A DNA stretch of 64,000 bases from Blastococcus aggregatus (GCF_900221005.1 NZ_OBQI01000003.1:186001-250000), one strand, 5' to 3'; positions 33,965 to 43,063 are shown, numbered from the stretch's first letter. The notes: generated by a model from the letters alone, not told the origin. Made by a program: numbers and translations.

Positions 33965-34945
33965 GTGGGCAGCAAGGTGCGGATGACCATCATGGTCGGG
34001 GACTACGACATCACCCGTCCGATCCTCGACGGCACGGTCCAGCCGCAGGGGGTCGACCTCACCGTCCTGACCGCTCCGTCGCCACCGCGCCACTGGCGCA
34101 TGCTCAAGCACCGGGAGTTCGACGCCGCTGAGCTGTCCATGGGCTCGTACGTGACGCGCCGAGGCCGCGGCGAGGACGACCTCGTGGCCATCCCGGTCTT
34201 TCCGCATAGGCGCTTCCGTCACGGCTACGTATTCGCGTCGGCACGCTCCGACATTCGGCGCCCGAGCGACCTCTCGGGGGCCGCGATCGGGATCCGCAGC
34301 TGGCAGACCACCGCCGGCGTCTGGTTGCGCGGCATCCTGGGCGAGCACCACGGTCTCGCCCTGGACCAGGTCCGCTGGGTCGCCCAGGACAGCGAGGACG
34401 TACCGCTCGACCTGCCGCCGGGGGTGCACGTGGACCGCGTTCCCGCGGGACGCACCATCACCGAGATGTGTGTCGAGGGCGAGTTGGCCGGCCTCATCTA
34501 CCCCGAGATCCCAGGGCCGATCCGCCGCAACGAGGGCACCATCCGCCGTGTGTTCCACAATCCCAAGAGCGCTGAGCAGGAGTACTACCGTACGACCGGA
34601 ATTTTCCCGATCATGCACACCGTGGCCATCCGGGCGGAACTCCTGGCCGCCCATCCGTGGATTGCACGCAACCTCTTCGATGCGTTCCAGGAGGCCAAGC
34701 GGTTGGCCTACGAGCGGATGGAGGATCCGCGCACGGTCAGCCTGGCCTGGCTGAGGGCCCTCATCGAGGAGGAACGGGCGCTCCTCGGCCGCGACCCGTG
34801 GGAGTACGGCCTCTCCGACCGGAATCGCAGAACGCTGGAAAGGTTCCTCGGGTACGCCGGTGAGCAAGGGATGGTGGGCCGCGATGTGACCGTCGACGGA
34901 CTCTTCTACCCGAGCACGCTCGAGACCCCACCCCGATCGGTGTGA
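33965..34945 (+). CDS. 4,5-dihydroxyphthalate decarboxylase-like protein
   Basis: A 326-residue protein of the 4,5-dihydroxyphthalate decarboxylase family, whose fold is related to periplasmic binding proteins but which is cytoplasmic (no signal peptide here). Hallmarks are VGDYDITRPILDGTVQPQGVDL (about 11-32), the RMLKHREFDAAELSMGSYV block, and PVFPHRRFRHGYVF. Members decarboxylate 4,5-dihydroxyphthalate to protocatechuate, the entry compound of the pca genes at 36.8-42.2 kb. Two near GTG codons exist; 33965 has GGAG at 8 bases. It may also be a non-catalytic binding-protein-like relative. Confidence 0.8.
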   Translation: MGSKVRMTIMVGDYDITRPILDGTVQPQGVDLTVLTAPSPPRHWRMLKHREFDAAELSMGSYVTRRGRGEDDLVAIPVFPHRRFRHGYVFASARSDIRRPSDLSGAAIGIRSWQTTAGVWLRGILGEHHGLALDQVRWVAQDSEDVPLDLPPGVHVDRVPAGRTITEMCVEGELAGLIYPEIPGPIRRNEGTIRRVFHNPKSAEQEYYRTTGIFPIMHTVAIRAELLAAHPWIARNLFDAFQEAKRLAYERMEDPRTVSLAWLRALIEEERALLGRDPWEYGLSDRNRRTLERFLGYAGEQGMVGRDVTVDGLFYPSTLETPPRSV

Positions 34946-35011
34946 TGGGGTTGTCCGAGGCGGCCCGACCGATGCTGCTCCGTCCTTGACGCCCCGAGCC
35001 GCGTCGCCGTG

Positions 35012-35824
35012 TCAGCGAGTAACCAGATCCTCGTGCACGGCGGCGGCGACTTCGAGGAGAACGGGGAGGACCTCACTCCGGAAGGAGTCCGCATCCCGCC
35101 CGCTGGTGTGGGCCGAGACGTTCATCGCAGCGATGACCGAGCCGCTGCCACCGCGGATGGGCACCGCGACCGAGCGGAGACCCTCCTCCAACTCCTGCTC
35201 GGTGACGCAGTAGCCCTGGGCGCGGACCGTCGCCAGCACGGAAGCCAATTGACGTGGATCTGTCACGCTGCGGGACGTGCTCGGAGCCATCGCGACAGTG
35301 GACAGGTACCGCTCCAGCCATTCGCGGTCCTGGTAGGCGAGCAGCACACGCCCCATGGAGGTGGCATAGGCGGGGAAGCGGGTCCCCACATTAATGGACA
35401 ACGTCACTATCCGCCGAGTGTGAACGCGCGCGACGTAGACCACCTCGTCCTCGTCGAGCACGGCAAGGGAGCAGGTTTCGCGCACCTGGTGCACGAGCCG
35501 TTCCATGTGTCCCTGCGCCACCTCCGGCAAGCTGAGTGCGGACAGGTAGGCGTACCCCAGTTCCAGCACCCGGGGACGGAGCGAGAACACGCGGCCGTCC
35601 GTCTGCACATAGCCCAGCTCGACCAGTGTGAGGAGGAAGCGGCGAGCAGCGGCTCGGGTGAGGTTGGTGGCGCGAGCGACTTCAGTCAGGGTCAGTTCAG
35701 GAGTCTCTTTTCCGAATGTCCGGATGACGGCCAGCCCGCGCTCGAAGGCACGCACGAAGTCCGGGCTCCGGGTCTCACGCCCATCCTCACCGCCGGGCTT
35801 TGACACGTCTGGGGCGGTGGACAT
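35012..35824 (-). CDS. IclR-family regulator (PcaR/PobR type)
   Basis: A 270-residue regulator: HTH at about 28-85 (FVRAFERGLAVIRTFGKETPELTLTEVARATNLTRAAARRFLLTLVELGYV), then an effector domain with INVGTRFPAYATSMGRVLLAY. The FERGLAVIRTF start and the LTRAAARRFLLTL recognition helix are typical of the PcaR/PcaU/PobR branch, which senses protocatechuate or related acids. The ATG at 35824 has no clear Shine-Dalgarno site, so the start may be somewhat different. It is convergent with the decarboxylase-like gene. Could control 31048-34945 or the pca genes. Confidence 0.85.
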   Translation of the reverse strand: MSTAPDVSKPGGEDGRETRSPDFVRAFERGLAVIRTFGKETPELTLTEVARATNLTRAAARRFLLTLVELGYVQTDGRVFSLRPRVLELGYAYLSALSLPEVAQGHMERLVHQVRETCSLAVLDEDEVVYVARVHTRRIVTLSINVGTRFPAYATSMGRVLLAYQDREWLERYLSTVAMAPSTSRSVTDPRQLASVLATVRAQGYCVTEQELEEGLRSVAVPIRGGSGSVIAAMNVSAHTSGRDADSFRSEVLPVLLEVAAAVHEDLVTR

Positions 35825-36111
35825 CAGGGGTAGCAGGACCAAAATGGCAACGGGCCGTGCGCTGGGGGGTGAGAGGGCGCCGACGCGGCGATCTGGCGCC
35901 CGGACCACCTTCCGTCGTGGCAACGCCGGTCATCCACGATGATCCCCCTTCCCAGGCAGCTCTCAGTGCCCACCTCTGCGACCGTCGACCGACCATCTCC
36001 AGCTGTAGACTACTGCCTTTAGCGCCTCGCCCAGACGAGAATGGGGACTGTCGCGACTCGGTCGAGACTCGGTCTGCCGGGATCTCGTCTTGCGGAGAAG
36101 ATGTCGCTGTG

Positions 36112-36690
36112 CCCAAGGAGTTCCCGCCGGAGTACAGCGTGACGTCGTTCGGGTCACTCGCCGCGGTGACCTAAGCCAGGCCGCGGCCGCTGCTGACTTC
36201 GACATCTCAGTCGGGTCCGTGCGCCGCTGGGCGCGCCCGGCCGCAATTGACGACGGAGTCGTCGACGGGCAGACCAGCGCCGAGCAGGACGAGCTCGTGC
36301 AGCTGCGCCGGGAGAAGCGGCGGCGGGAGATGGAGAACGAGACGAGCGGCACCAGCCGATCGTCTGTCTGACCGAACGCTACCTACGCCCGCCGACGCCG
36401 GCAGCGGGCCCTCGGCGAACTCACCCGGTCGAATACGAGCTCGCCTTCACACTCATGCCGCGCTCAGGCCGCAGTCGCGGCACGACCAGTCCCGACCGCC
36501 GTCAACCGAAGCTGCAGGAGTCCCGCCGCACCCTGCCCCTATGTCAGCGAGGCTGACCGCGTCGCCGCCTGTCCAGGCTTCTCCACCGGCACGACCACCA
36601 CCGCGGCTACACCGCACTCGTGGTCTGTCTCCCGCCGTCCGCGTCACCCATGACCGGTGGTGCAGGAAGCTTTCCGTCCAGTGGAGTTCG
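36112..36690 (+). mobile_element. Decayed IS3-family transposase remnant
   Basis: A GTG at 36112 begins VPKEFPPEYS, which is the N-terminus of IS3 OrfA, and then one base is missing near 36136-36138. In the next frame the protein goes on as RDVVRVTRRGDLSQA, ISVGSVRRW, SAEQDELVQLRREKRR, to about 36355. Further down, pieces such as HHHRGYTALVV (about 36590) match the end of OrfB/IS481-type transposases. Stops and frame changes elsewhere rule out function. No clear inverted repeats were found. The rest of this 1-kb gap (35825-36829) shows no intact gene. Confidence 0.7.
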
Positions 36691-36829
36691 GGCGTCAGAA
36701 CTGGACCGATCGGCACTGATACTGACGCGCAGCCTCAACCGATCGGAGCAGTTGGTGTATCTCAAGCACACGGACAAGCTGCGGCGCGCCTGCCGGCAGG
36801 TCACCGCACGCGCCGGGAGGTTCTGAGCC

Positions 36830-37627
36830 GTGGACAAGGTCCGCGCCACGGCCCGCGATGCCGTGGCCGACGTCCCGGATGGCGCAACCGTGGCGGTCGG
36901 CGGGTTCGGCCTTTGCGGCGTCCCGGTCATCCTGATCGACGCCCTGCTCGAGCAGGGCGCCCGCGGGCTCACGACAATTTCCAACAACTGCGGGGTCGAC
37001 GACCAGGCGCTGGGCGTACTGCTGTACGCGGGCCGGATCTCCCGCACGATCAGCTCCTTCGTCGGGGGCAACAAGGAGCTGGCACGGCTCTACCTCTCCG
37101 GGGAGCTGGACGTGGAATTGACTCCCCAAGGCACGCTGGCCGAGCGGCTGCGGGCCGGGGGCGCCGGCATCCCGGCCTTCTACACGCCGACCGGCGTGGG
37201 CACGATGGTCGCCGAGGGCGGCATCCCGGTCCGGTACGACGCCGAGGGCAACGTCGTCGAGACCAGCGCGCCTAAGGAGGTGCGGGTCTTCGACGGCCAG
37301 CAGTACGTGCTGGAGACCGCGCTCACCGCAGACTTCGGGCTGGTCCGGGCCGCGCAGGGTGACCGTCACGGCAATCTGGTGTTCCACGCATCGGCGCGGA
37401 ACTTCAACCCGCTCGCCGGGATGGCCGGTCGGGTCACCATCGCCGAGATCGAGGAGCTGGTCGAGCCCGGCGAGCTCGCCCCCGAGCACGTCCACCTGCC
37501 CGGGGTGTTCGTCGACCGCGTCGTGGTGGTCGGCGCCGAGAACAAGAAGATCGAGAAGCGGACCACCCGTCCGCGCAACGACCGCACCGACACCCCGGCC
37601 GCCGCCGGCGAGGAGGCCACGCCCTGA
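36830..37627 (+). CDS. pcaI: 3-oxoadipate CoA-transferase subunit A
   Basis: A 265-residue alpha subunit of a family I CoA-transferase. It has the GGFGLCGVP motif (about 24-32) and later [11 protein letters not shown], the CoA-binding region around GGNKEL, then [13 protein letters not shown]. With PcaJ it transfers CoA from succinyl-CoA to 3-oxoadipate, or acts as succinyl-CoA:3-ketoacid transferase; these paralogs are nearly indistinguishable, and context decides for pcaI. The GTG has GGGAGG at 9 bases. A basic C-terminal tail of about 25 residues is Pro/Ala-rich. Stop and next start share one base. Confidence 0.85.
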   Translation: MDKVRATARDAVADVPDGATVAVGGFGLCGVPVILIDALLEQGARGLTTISNNCGVDDQALGVLLYAGRISRTISSFVGGNKELARLYLSGELDVELTPQGTLAERLRAGGAGIPAFYTPTGVGTMVAEGGIPVRYDAEGNVVETSAPKEVRVFDGQQYVLETALTADFGLVRAAQGDRHGNLVFHASARNFNPLAGMAGRVTIAEIEELVEPGELAPEHVHLPGVFVDRVVVVGAENKKIEKRTTRPRNDRTDTPAAAGEEATP

Positions 37628-38295
37628 TGTCCCTCACCCGCGAGCAGCTCGCCGCCCGGGTCGCGCTCGAGCTCGAGGACGGCCAGTACGTCAACCTCGG
37701 GATCGGCATGCCGACCCTGGTGCCCAACTACGTGCCCGAGGGCGTCCACGTCGTGCTGCACTCCGAGAACGGCGTGCTCGGCGTCGGCCCCTACCCCTAC
37801 GAGGGCGAGGAGGACGCCGACCTGATCAACGCAGGCAAGGAGACCGTCACGGTCCTGCCGGGCGCCAGCTACTTCGACTCGGCGGACTCCTTCGGCATGA
37901 TCCGCGGCAAGCACCTCGACGTCGCGGTGCTCGGCGCCATGCAGGTCAACCCCCGGGGCGACCTCGCCAATTGGCTGATCCCGGGCAAGATGGTCAACGG
38001 CATGGGCGGGGCGATGGACCTCGTCCACGGGGCTCGGCGCGTGATCATCATGATGGAGCACGTCGCCCGCGACGGATCGGCCAAGATCGTGGAGGAGTGC
38101 ACCCTGCCGCTGACCGGCAAGGCGTGCGTGGACCGGATCATCACCGACCTCGCCGTCATCGACGTCACGGACGACGGCCTCGTACTCCGCGAGACCGCGC
38201 CCAGCGTCAGCGCCGACGACGTCGTGGCTGCCACCGGCGCGCCCCTGATCGTGGCCGACGAGATGCGCGAGATGCCGCTGCCCAGCACCGTCTGA
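37627..38295 (+). CDS. pcaJ: 3-oxoadipate CoA-transferase subunit B
   Basis: A 222-residue beta subunit of the CoA-transferase. The catalytic glutamate is in the [12 protein letters not shown] motif (about residues 49-60), with [13 protein letters not shown] before it and [19 protein letters not shown] after. It starts inside the stop of pcaI (TGATG), so the subunits are made together. It converges with the minus-strand pca operon with only 8 bases between the stops. Without pcaF here, the final thiolase step must be coded elsewhere. Confidence 0.86.
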   Translation: MSLTREQLAARVALELEDGQYVNLGIGMPTLVPNYVPEGVHVVLHSENGVLGVGPYPYEGEEDADLINAGKETVTVLPGASYFDSADSFGMIRGKHLDVAVLGAMQVNPRGDLANWLIPGKMVNGMGGAMDLVHGARRVIIMMEHVARDGSAKIVEECTLPLTGKACVDRIITDLAVIDVTDDGLVLRETAPSVSADDVVAATGAPLIVADEMREMPLPSTV

Positions 38296-38303
38296 CGGTC
38301 CGG

Positions 38304-38714
38304 TCAGGAGGAGGTCGAGCGGAGCTCCTCCAGGATCGGCGCCGCCACCTTGAAGGCGTGGTTCGCGGCCGGGACGCCGGCGTAGACGGCGGCGTGCTGG
38401 ATGACCTCGCCTATCTCCTCGTCGCTCAGCCCGTTGTTCTTCGCCGCCCGCACGTGCAGCGCGAACTCCTCCCAGTGCCGCAACGCAATGGTGATCGACA
38501 GCGTCATCAGGCTGCGGTCGCGGCGGGCCAGCCCGGGCCGCTGCCAGAGGTCGCCCCAAGCGGTGCGCGTGATGAAGTCCTGGAAGTCGGCGGTGAACGG
38601 CGTCGTGGCAGCCACGGCACGGTCGACGTGGGCATCGCCCAGAACTTCGCGCCGCGTCCGCATGCCCGCCGCGCGCCGCTCGTCGTCGGTGGTCGGGCCG
38701 GTCGGATCGCTCAC
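38304..38714 (-). CDS. pcaC: 4-carboxymuconolactone decarboxylase
   Basis: A 136-residue CMD-family protein (carboxymuconolactone decarboxylase). Typical blocks are RREVLGDAHVDRAVAAT near the start, GDLWQRPGLARRDRSLMTLSITIALRHWEEFALHVRAAKNNGLSDEEIGEVIQH, and the C-terminal GVPAANHAFKVA. It converts 4-carboxymuconolactone to 3-oxoadipate enol-lactone in the protocatechuate branch. The GTG at 38714 overlaps the pcaD stop (GTGA). Last gene of the minus-strand pca operon and not fused to PcaD, unlike the PcaL fusion in many actinomycetes. Confidence 0.9.
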   Translation of the reverse strand: MSDPTGPTTDDERRAAGMRTRREVLGDAHVDRAVAATTPFTADFQDFITRTAWGDLWQRPGLARRDRSLMTLSITIALRHWEEFALHVRAAKNNGLSDEEIGEVIQHAAVYAGVPAANHAFKVAAPILEELRSTSS

Positions 38715-39490
38715 GGGGTGCCTCCTGCTGCGTCGAAGTGCCCCAGCAGGGCGCGGGTGACCTCGAACGTCCGCTCGAGGTTGGCGAGGTGCGCGGCCGG
38801 GGTGAGGGTCAGCAGGTCGGACCCTGCGATGCCGTCGGCGATGACCCGCTGGTGCTCGGGCGGCAGCGCCGGGTCCTCGAGCGCGGAGACGACGAGGGTG
38901 GGCGCGGTGATCCGGCCGAGGTCCTCGCGCAGGTCCAGACCGGCGATGGCCTCGCAGCAGGCGGCGTAGCCCTCGTCGTCGGCCCCGGAAACCATCGCCT
39001 CCAGGCCGGCCACCTGCCCCGGGTGGGCTGCCGCGTGGGCGGGAGTCAGCCAACGGCTCACCACGGTCGACGCCAGCGGCGCGGTACCGCCGGAGCGAAC
39101 CGCGGCCGCCCGGTCCAGGAAACTTTGTGGATCTGCCTTCGCCGAGCTGCAGAGAACGGCGAGCCGGTGCACCCGGCCGGGCTCGCGCGCGGCCAGCCGG
39201 ATTCCGGTCATGCCGCCCAGCGACAGCCCCGCGACGTGCGCCCGCTCCACGCCCAGGCGGTCGAGGAGCCCGACGACGTCGTCCACGAGGTCGTCGATCG
39301 AGTACGGCCCGCCGGGCGCCGGGGACTGCCCGTGCCCGCGGGTGTCGTACGTGATCACGCGGAACCGCTCGGCCAAGTCCGGCACCTGGGGTTCCCACAT
39401 CGCGCGGGTCGCGCCGAGGGAATTGGAGAGGACGACGACCGGCGCGCCGGCCGGCCCGTCCTCGGTGTACGAGACGTCCACTGCGGGCAT
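38711..39490 (-). CDS. pcaD: 3-oxoadipate enol-lactonase
   Basis: A 259-residue alpha/beta hydrolase. The nucleophile elbow is GLSLGGMTG (Ser about 93), the oxyanion region LSNSLGATRAMWEPQ is near 22-36, and the acid and His lie in SALEDPALPPEHQ and LTPAAHLAN. It hydrolyses the enol-lactone to 3-oxoadipate. Starts at 39490 inside the pcaB stop (TGATG). The close overlap pattern pcaB-pcaD-pcaC supports one message. Confidence 0.9.
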   Translation of the reverse strand: MPAVDVSYTEDGPAGAPVVVLSNSLGATRAMWEPQVPDLAERFRVITYDTRGHGQSPAPGGPYSIDDLVDDVVGLLDRLGVERAHVAGLSLGGMTGIRLAAREPGRVHRLAVLCSSAKADPQSFLDRAAAVRSGGTAPLASTVVSRWLTPAHAAAHPGQVAGLEAMVSGADDEGYAACCEAIAGLDLREDLGRITAPTLVVSALEDPALPPEHQRVIADGIAGSDLLTLTPAAHLANLERTFEVTRALLGHFDAAGGTP

Positions 39491-40809
39491 CACGGCCTCC
39501 CTGTCCTGCGGTCGTACTGCGCGAGCACGGCGTCGACCTGGCCCGCCGCCTCGCCGACGTCCGGTCCGCGGCCGAGCAGTCCCGTCGGGTCGACGTCGCC
39601 CCTCTCCGCGATCACGTCGGCCAGCGGACGGCCCGAGCGCTGCGCCTCGCGCACGGAGCCGGCAGCCGCGTCGTGCGCCGCACCGCGACCCAGGGACGGC
39701 GTGAGCGCCTCGGCCAGCGCGGCGGCCAGCTCCGGATCGCGGGCGGCCGCCGCGTTCGCGGCCATCCGCGCCACGTCGGGTCGCAGCTCGGCCAGGCACT
39801 CGGCCAACCACGCGGCCGCCGACCCGACGGTGGCCAGCAGAGCGCCGAGAGTCGGCCACTCGCTGTGCCACGCACCGGCCGAGCGCTCATGCTCCTGCTC
39901 CATGGCACCGAGCAGGGTGGCGACGAGGCCGGGGGCCCGTCGCGCGCAGGCCCGGGCCGAGATGGCGGCGACGGGGTTGTGCTTGTGCGGCATGGCCGAC
40001 GACCCGCCGCGGGCACCGCCCTCGCTGACCTCCCCCACCTCGGTCTGCGCCATGAGGACGACGTCGACGGCGACCGTGGCCAGGACACCGGCCGCCGTGC
40101 CCAGCGCCCCGGCCAGGTCCGCGATCGGCAGCCGCACGGTGTGCCACGCGACCGCGGTCGTGGTCAGCCCGAGCTCTGCCGCCAGGGCCGCACGCAGGTC
40201 CACGCCGTGGCCCTCGCTGGCGGCCAGGGTGCCCACGGCTCCCCCGTACTGGACCGGGAGGGCGGCGTCGACGGCGACCAGCCGCGCCCGCGCGCCCTCG
40301 AGGCCGGCCAGCCAGCCAGCGGCCTTGAGCCCGAGCGTCGTGGGCAGCGCCTGCTGCATCAGGGTGCGGCCCATGACGACGTCGTCCCTGTGGGCACGCG
40401 CCAGGGCCGCCGCGGCCTCCGCGGCGACGGCGAGGTCGCGCTCGATCGCCGACATGGCGCGGCGGGCGACGAGGACGAGAGCGGTGTCCAGCACGTCCTG
40501 GCTGGTCGCCCCCACGTGCACGGCCCGCGCGGCCTCCGCGCCGACGGCGTCCTGCAGCACCCGCACCAGCGGCGGCACCGGGTTGCCGGCGTCCGCCGCG
40601 CGCGCAACCACCCGTGCCAGGTCCAGCCCGGCCGGCTCCGCGCACGCCGCGGAGACCGCCTCGGCGGCTCCGGCCGGGACCAGCCCGGAGCGCGCGGCGG
40701 CCCGGGCGAGGGCCGCCTCGACGTCGAGCAGCGCGTCGAGCCAGGCGGGGTCGGAGACAGCGGCGGCCGCACCCCCGCGCGCGAAGGTGCCGTCGAAGAG
40801 TCCGCTCAC
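39490..40809 (-). CDS. pcaB: 3-carboxy-cis,cis-muconate cycloisomerase
   Basis: A 439-residue member of the fumarase/aspartase superfamily. The signature GGSSAMPHKHNP is at about 269-280 and the helical core contains HVGATSQDVLDTALVL near 97-112 and GRTLMQQALPTTLGLKAAGW. It cycloisomerises 3-carboxymuconate to 4-carboxymuconolactone. The C-terminal part is Ala-rich, with the family's usual length (about 450). It follows pcaG by 22 bases. Confidence 0.9.
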   Translation of the reverse strand: MSGLFDGTFARGGAAAAVSDPAWLDALLDVEAALARAAARSGLVPAGAAEAVSAACAEPAGLDLARVVARAADAGNPVPPLVRVLQDAVGAEAARAVHVGATSQDVLDTALVLVARRAMSAIERDLAVAAEAAAALARAHRDDVVMGRTLMQQALPTTLGLKAAGWLAGLEGARARLVAVDAALPVQYGGAVGTLAASEGHGVDLRAALAAELGLTTTAVAWHTVRLPIADLAGALGTAAGVLATVAVDVVLMAQTEVGEVSEGGARGGSSAMPHKHNPVAAISARACARRAPGLVATLLGAMEQEHERSAGAWHSEWPTLGALLATVGSAAAWLAECLAELRPDVARMAANAAAARDPELAAALAEALTPSLGRGAAHDAAAGSVREAQRSGRPLADVIAERGDVDPTGLLGRGPDVGEAAGQVDAVLAQYDRRTGRP

Positions 40810-40831
40810 GGGATCTTCCTACCGGAAGGAC

Positions 40832-41476
40832 TCATACGGCGAAGAACACCGTCTCGCGCTCGCCCTGGAGGTGCACGTCGAGCCGGTAGCCGTCCTCGGT
40901 CCGGTCGGCGACCAGCGTGCTCCGCCGGTCCTCGGGCAGCTCGCGCAGGACGACGTCCTCGGCGTTGGCGTCCGCCTCGTCGGCGAAGTAGATGCGGGTG
41001 ACGACGCGGTCGAGGAGGCCGCGCGCGAAAACCGAGACATCGATGTGCGGCGCCTGCAGACCGCCATGCCCGTCGGGCACCCGCCCCGGCTTGAGCGTGA
41101 AGACGCCGAACTCACCGGTGCTCGTCTGGGCGCGGGCGTAGCCGCGGAAGCCCGGGTAGGACGCCACACCGCGCGGGTCCTCGGGCGAGGCGAAGCCGCC
41201 GTCCGGGTCCGCCTGCCAGGTCTCCACCATCGCGTCGGGGACCACGTCGCCGGCACCGTCCAGCACCCGGCCGCGGATCCACACGCCGTCCCGGGTGCCC
41301 TCATCAGCGGCCCAGATGCCGTCGGGCCAGCTCAGCCCGATGGCCAGGTACGGACCCACCGTGGCGCTCGGCGTGGTGCCCAGCCGGAACGGGGCGGTCA
41401 GGAAGCCGGAGCCGCGCTGCCCGGAACGGGGCTCGTGCGGGACAGCGGGGTCCGGGGGGACGTCCAGCGGGTTCAC
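40832..41476 (-). CDS. pcaG: Protocatechuate 3,4-dioxygenase alpha subunit
   Basis: A 214-residue intradiol dioxygenase subunit. It shows TPSATVGPYLAIGL, the WQADPDGGF loop and the PHIDVSVFARGLLDRVVTRIYFADE region. It lacks the full set of iron ligands, as is normal for PcaG; the iron is held by PcaH. The GTG at 41476 overlaps the pcaH stop (GTGA). A Pro-rich N-terminal extension (VPPDPAVPHEP) precedes the fold. Confidence 0.92.
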   Translation of the reverse strand: MNPLDVPPDPAVPHEPRSGQRGSGFLTAPFRLGTTPSATVGPYLAIGLSWPDGIWAADEGTRDGVWIRGRVLDGAGDVVPDAMVETWQADPDGGFASPEDPRGVASYPGFRGYARAQTSTGEFGVFTLKPGRVPDGHGGLQAPHIDVSVFARGLLDRVVTRIYFADEADANAEDVVLRELPEDRRSTLVADRTEDGYRLDVHLQGERETVFFAV

Positions 41477-42219
41477 GCGACATCTCCGTCGTCGTCGGTC
41501 TCGAGCGGGGTCTGGTCGGTGCCGCGCAGCACGATGTCCCACTCGAAGGCCAGGGCCCAGTTGTCCTGCGTCCGCTCGAGGGAGTACCGACTGACGGCCC
41601 GGTGCCGCGCCGCGGCGGGAATGGCGTTGTAGATCGGGTCCTGCTCGAACAACGGGTCGCCGGGGAAGTACATCTGCGTGACCAGGCGCTGGGTGAACGC
41701 CCGGCCGAACAGGCTGAAGTGGATGTGCGCCGGCCGCCATGCGTTGTGATGGTTGCCCCACGGATAAGCACCCGGCTTGATGGTCAGGAACTCGTACCGG
41801 CCGAGGCTGTCGGTGACCACGCGGCCCAGTCCGTCGAAGTGCGGGTCCAGCGGTGCCGGCCAGTTGTCGACCACGTGCCGGTAGCGACCGGCCGCGTTGG
41901 CCTGCCACACCTCGACGAGCGCATCGGGCACCGGACGACCGTCGCTGTCGAGCACCCGCCCATGAACCAGGATCCGCTGACCGATGGCCTCGCCGTCGTT
42001 GCGCCAGGTCAGGTCGGCGTCCCGGGCGAGTACACGGTCCTCGCCGAGCACCGGACCGGTCACCTCGGTCAGCCGATGCGGGAGGTCGACCGGAGTGCGC
42101 AACGGGGCGCGGAGGGCCGTGCTCCGGTAATCGGGAAAGCCGATGGGCGTGCGCAGCGAGTCGTCCTCGCGCAGGTAGCGCGGCAGGTGCAGCCGACTAC
42201 CGGATGTGCTCCCGGTCAT
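41473..42219 (-). CDS. pcaH: Protocatechuate 3,4-dioxygenase beta subunit
   Basis: A 248-residue catalytic subunit. Iron ligands of the family are visible: a Tyr in AAGRYRHVVDNWPAP, a Tyr in KPGAYPWGNHHNAW, and the two His of RPAHIHFS. It opens the ring of protocatechuate between the hydroxyls with O2 to give 3-carboxymuconate. First gene of the pca operon, divergent from the IclR regulator with only 67 bases between starts, so promoters overlap. The ATG at 42219 has no strong site, possibly a short or leaderless leader. Confidence 0.93.
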   Translation of the reverse strand: MTGSTSGSRLHLPRYLREDDSLRTPIGFPDYRSTALRAPLRTPVDLPHRLTEVTGPVLGEDRVLARDADLTWRNDGEAIGQRILVHGRVLDSDGRPVPDALVEVWQANAAGRYRHVVDNWPAPLDPHFDGLGRVVTDSLGRYEFLTIKPGAYPWGNHHNAWRPAHIHFSLFGRAFTQRLVTQMYFPGDPLFEQDPIYNAIPAAARHRAVSRYSLERTQDNWALAFEWDIVLRGTDQTPLETDDDGDVA

Positions 42220-42242
42220 GCCGGGACGGTACGGCCGACGGT

Positions 42243-42248
42243 TAGGCT
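42243..42248 (+). promoter_or_regulatory. -10 element of the IclR gene in the pca divergent region
   Basis: TAGGCT lies 38 bases before the IclR start at 42287 and fits the actinobacterial -10 pattern TANNNT. The 67-bp space between pcaH and this regulator must also hold the pcaH promoter and any operator, so regulator binding could control both. No clear palindrome stands out. Confidence 0.4.
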
Positions 42249-42286
42249 GCCCAAGCCCGCACTTCCACTGGGCGGGAGGAGAACCT

Positions 42287-43063
42287 ATGGCCGGCCGCAG
42301 CAACGCCCCCGGTCGATCGGTGACCTCGCGCGCCCTGGGGCTCCTGGACGCGTTCGGCGGCCGCACGCCTCGGCTGACCCTCTCCGAGATCGCCGAACGC
42401 TCCGGCACCCCGCTCGCCACGGCCCACCGGCTGCTCGGCGAGCTGACCGAGTGGGGCGCGCTCATCCGGCGCCCCGACGGCCGCTACGAGATCGGCCGCA
42501 AGCTGTGGGACCTCGGACTTCTCGCGCCGGTTCAGATGGAGCTGCGTCAGGTGGCCGCGCCCTTCATGCACGACCTGCACACCACGATCCGGGACACCGT
42601 GCACCTCGCCGTCCGCGAGGACCTGCAGGCCCTCTACGTCGAACGGATCTCCGGCCGCGTGTCGGTGCCCATCATCAGCCAGGTCGGCAGCCGACTGCCG
42701 CTGCACGCGACCGGCGTGGGCAAGGTGCTCCTGGCCGCTGCCCCGCTCGACGTGGTGGAACAGGCGCTGGGCTTGCTCACCCGCCAGACGAGGCACACGC
42801 TGGTCGAGCCCGGCCGGATGCGCCGGGAACTGGCCGAGGTGAGGCGTCGCCATTACGCACGGACGTCGGAGGAGATGTCCGCGGGCGCGGCGTCCCTTGC
42901 GGTGCCGGTGCGCCTGGAGGGCCGCAGCGGACCCGTCGTCGTCGCAGCACTGGGCATCGTGGTCCCCCCGCACCGGCGGGACATCCCCCGCCTCGTACCG
43001 GTGCTCCAGGTCGCCGCCCGAGGCATCGGGCGACAATTGGCCCGCGCTCACAACTTGGACTGA
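42287..43063 (+). CDS. IclR-family regulator of the pca operon
   Basis: A 258-residue regulator with an HTH at about 12-70 (SVTSRALGLLDAFGG ... SEIAERSGTPLATAHRLLGELTEWGAL) and an IclR effector domain (HATGVGKVLLAAAP, SAGAASLAVPV). The ATG at 42287 has a GGAGGAG site 6 bases upstream. Divergent position next to pcaH makes it the probable regulator of protocatechuate catabolism (PcaR-like role). It is of a different IclR subgroup from the protein at 35012. Confidence 0.87.
   Translation: MAGRSNAPGRSVTSRALGLLDAFGGRTPRLTLSEIAERSGTPLATAHRLLGELTEWGALIRRPDGRYEIGRKLWDLGLLAPVQMELRQVAAPFMHDLHTTIRDTVHLAVREDLQALYVERISGRVSVPIISQVGSRLPLHATGVGKVLLAAAPLDVVEQALGLLTRQTRHTLVEPGRMRRELAEVRRRHYARTSEEMSAGAASLAVPVRLEGRSGPVVVAALGIVVPPHRRDIPRLVPVLQVAARGIGRQLARAHNLD

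Noticed and set aside
36620..36826. A 68-residue gene just before pcaI
   Set aside because: Its first part overlaps the transposase remnant and the rest (TRSLNRSEQLVYLKHTDKLRR) has no known relatives that I recognise and no good ribosome site; too weak to call.
38304..39398. A fused PcaD-PcaC (PcaL) protein
   Set aside because: The long open frame upstream of pcaC is the shadow of pcaD in another frame. PcaD has its own stop at 38711 and PcaC its own GTG, so they are separate proteins.
40832..41908. A long N-terminal extension on PcaG
   Set aside because: The first 144 codons of the open frame lie over pcaH in another frame and are low-complexity. The GTG at 41476 fits the overlap with pcaH.
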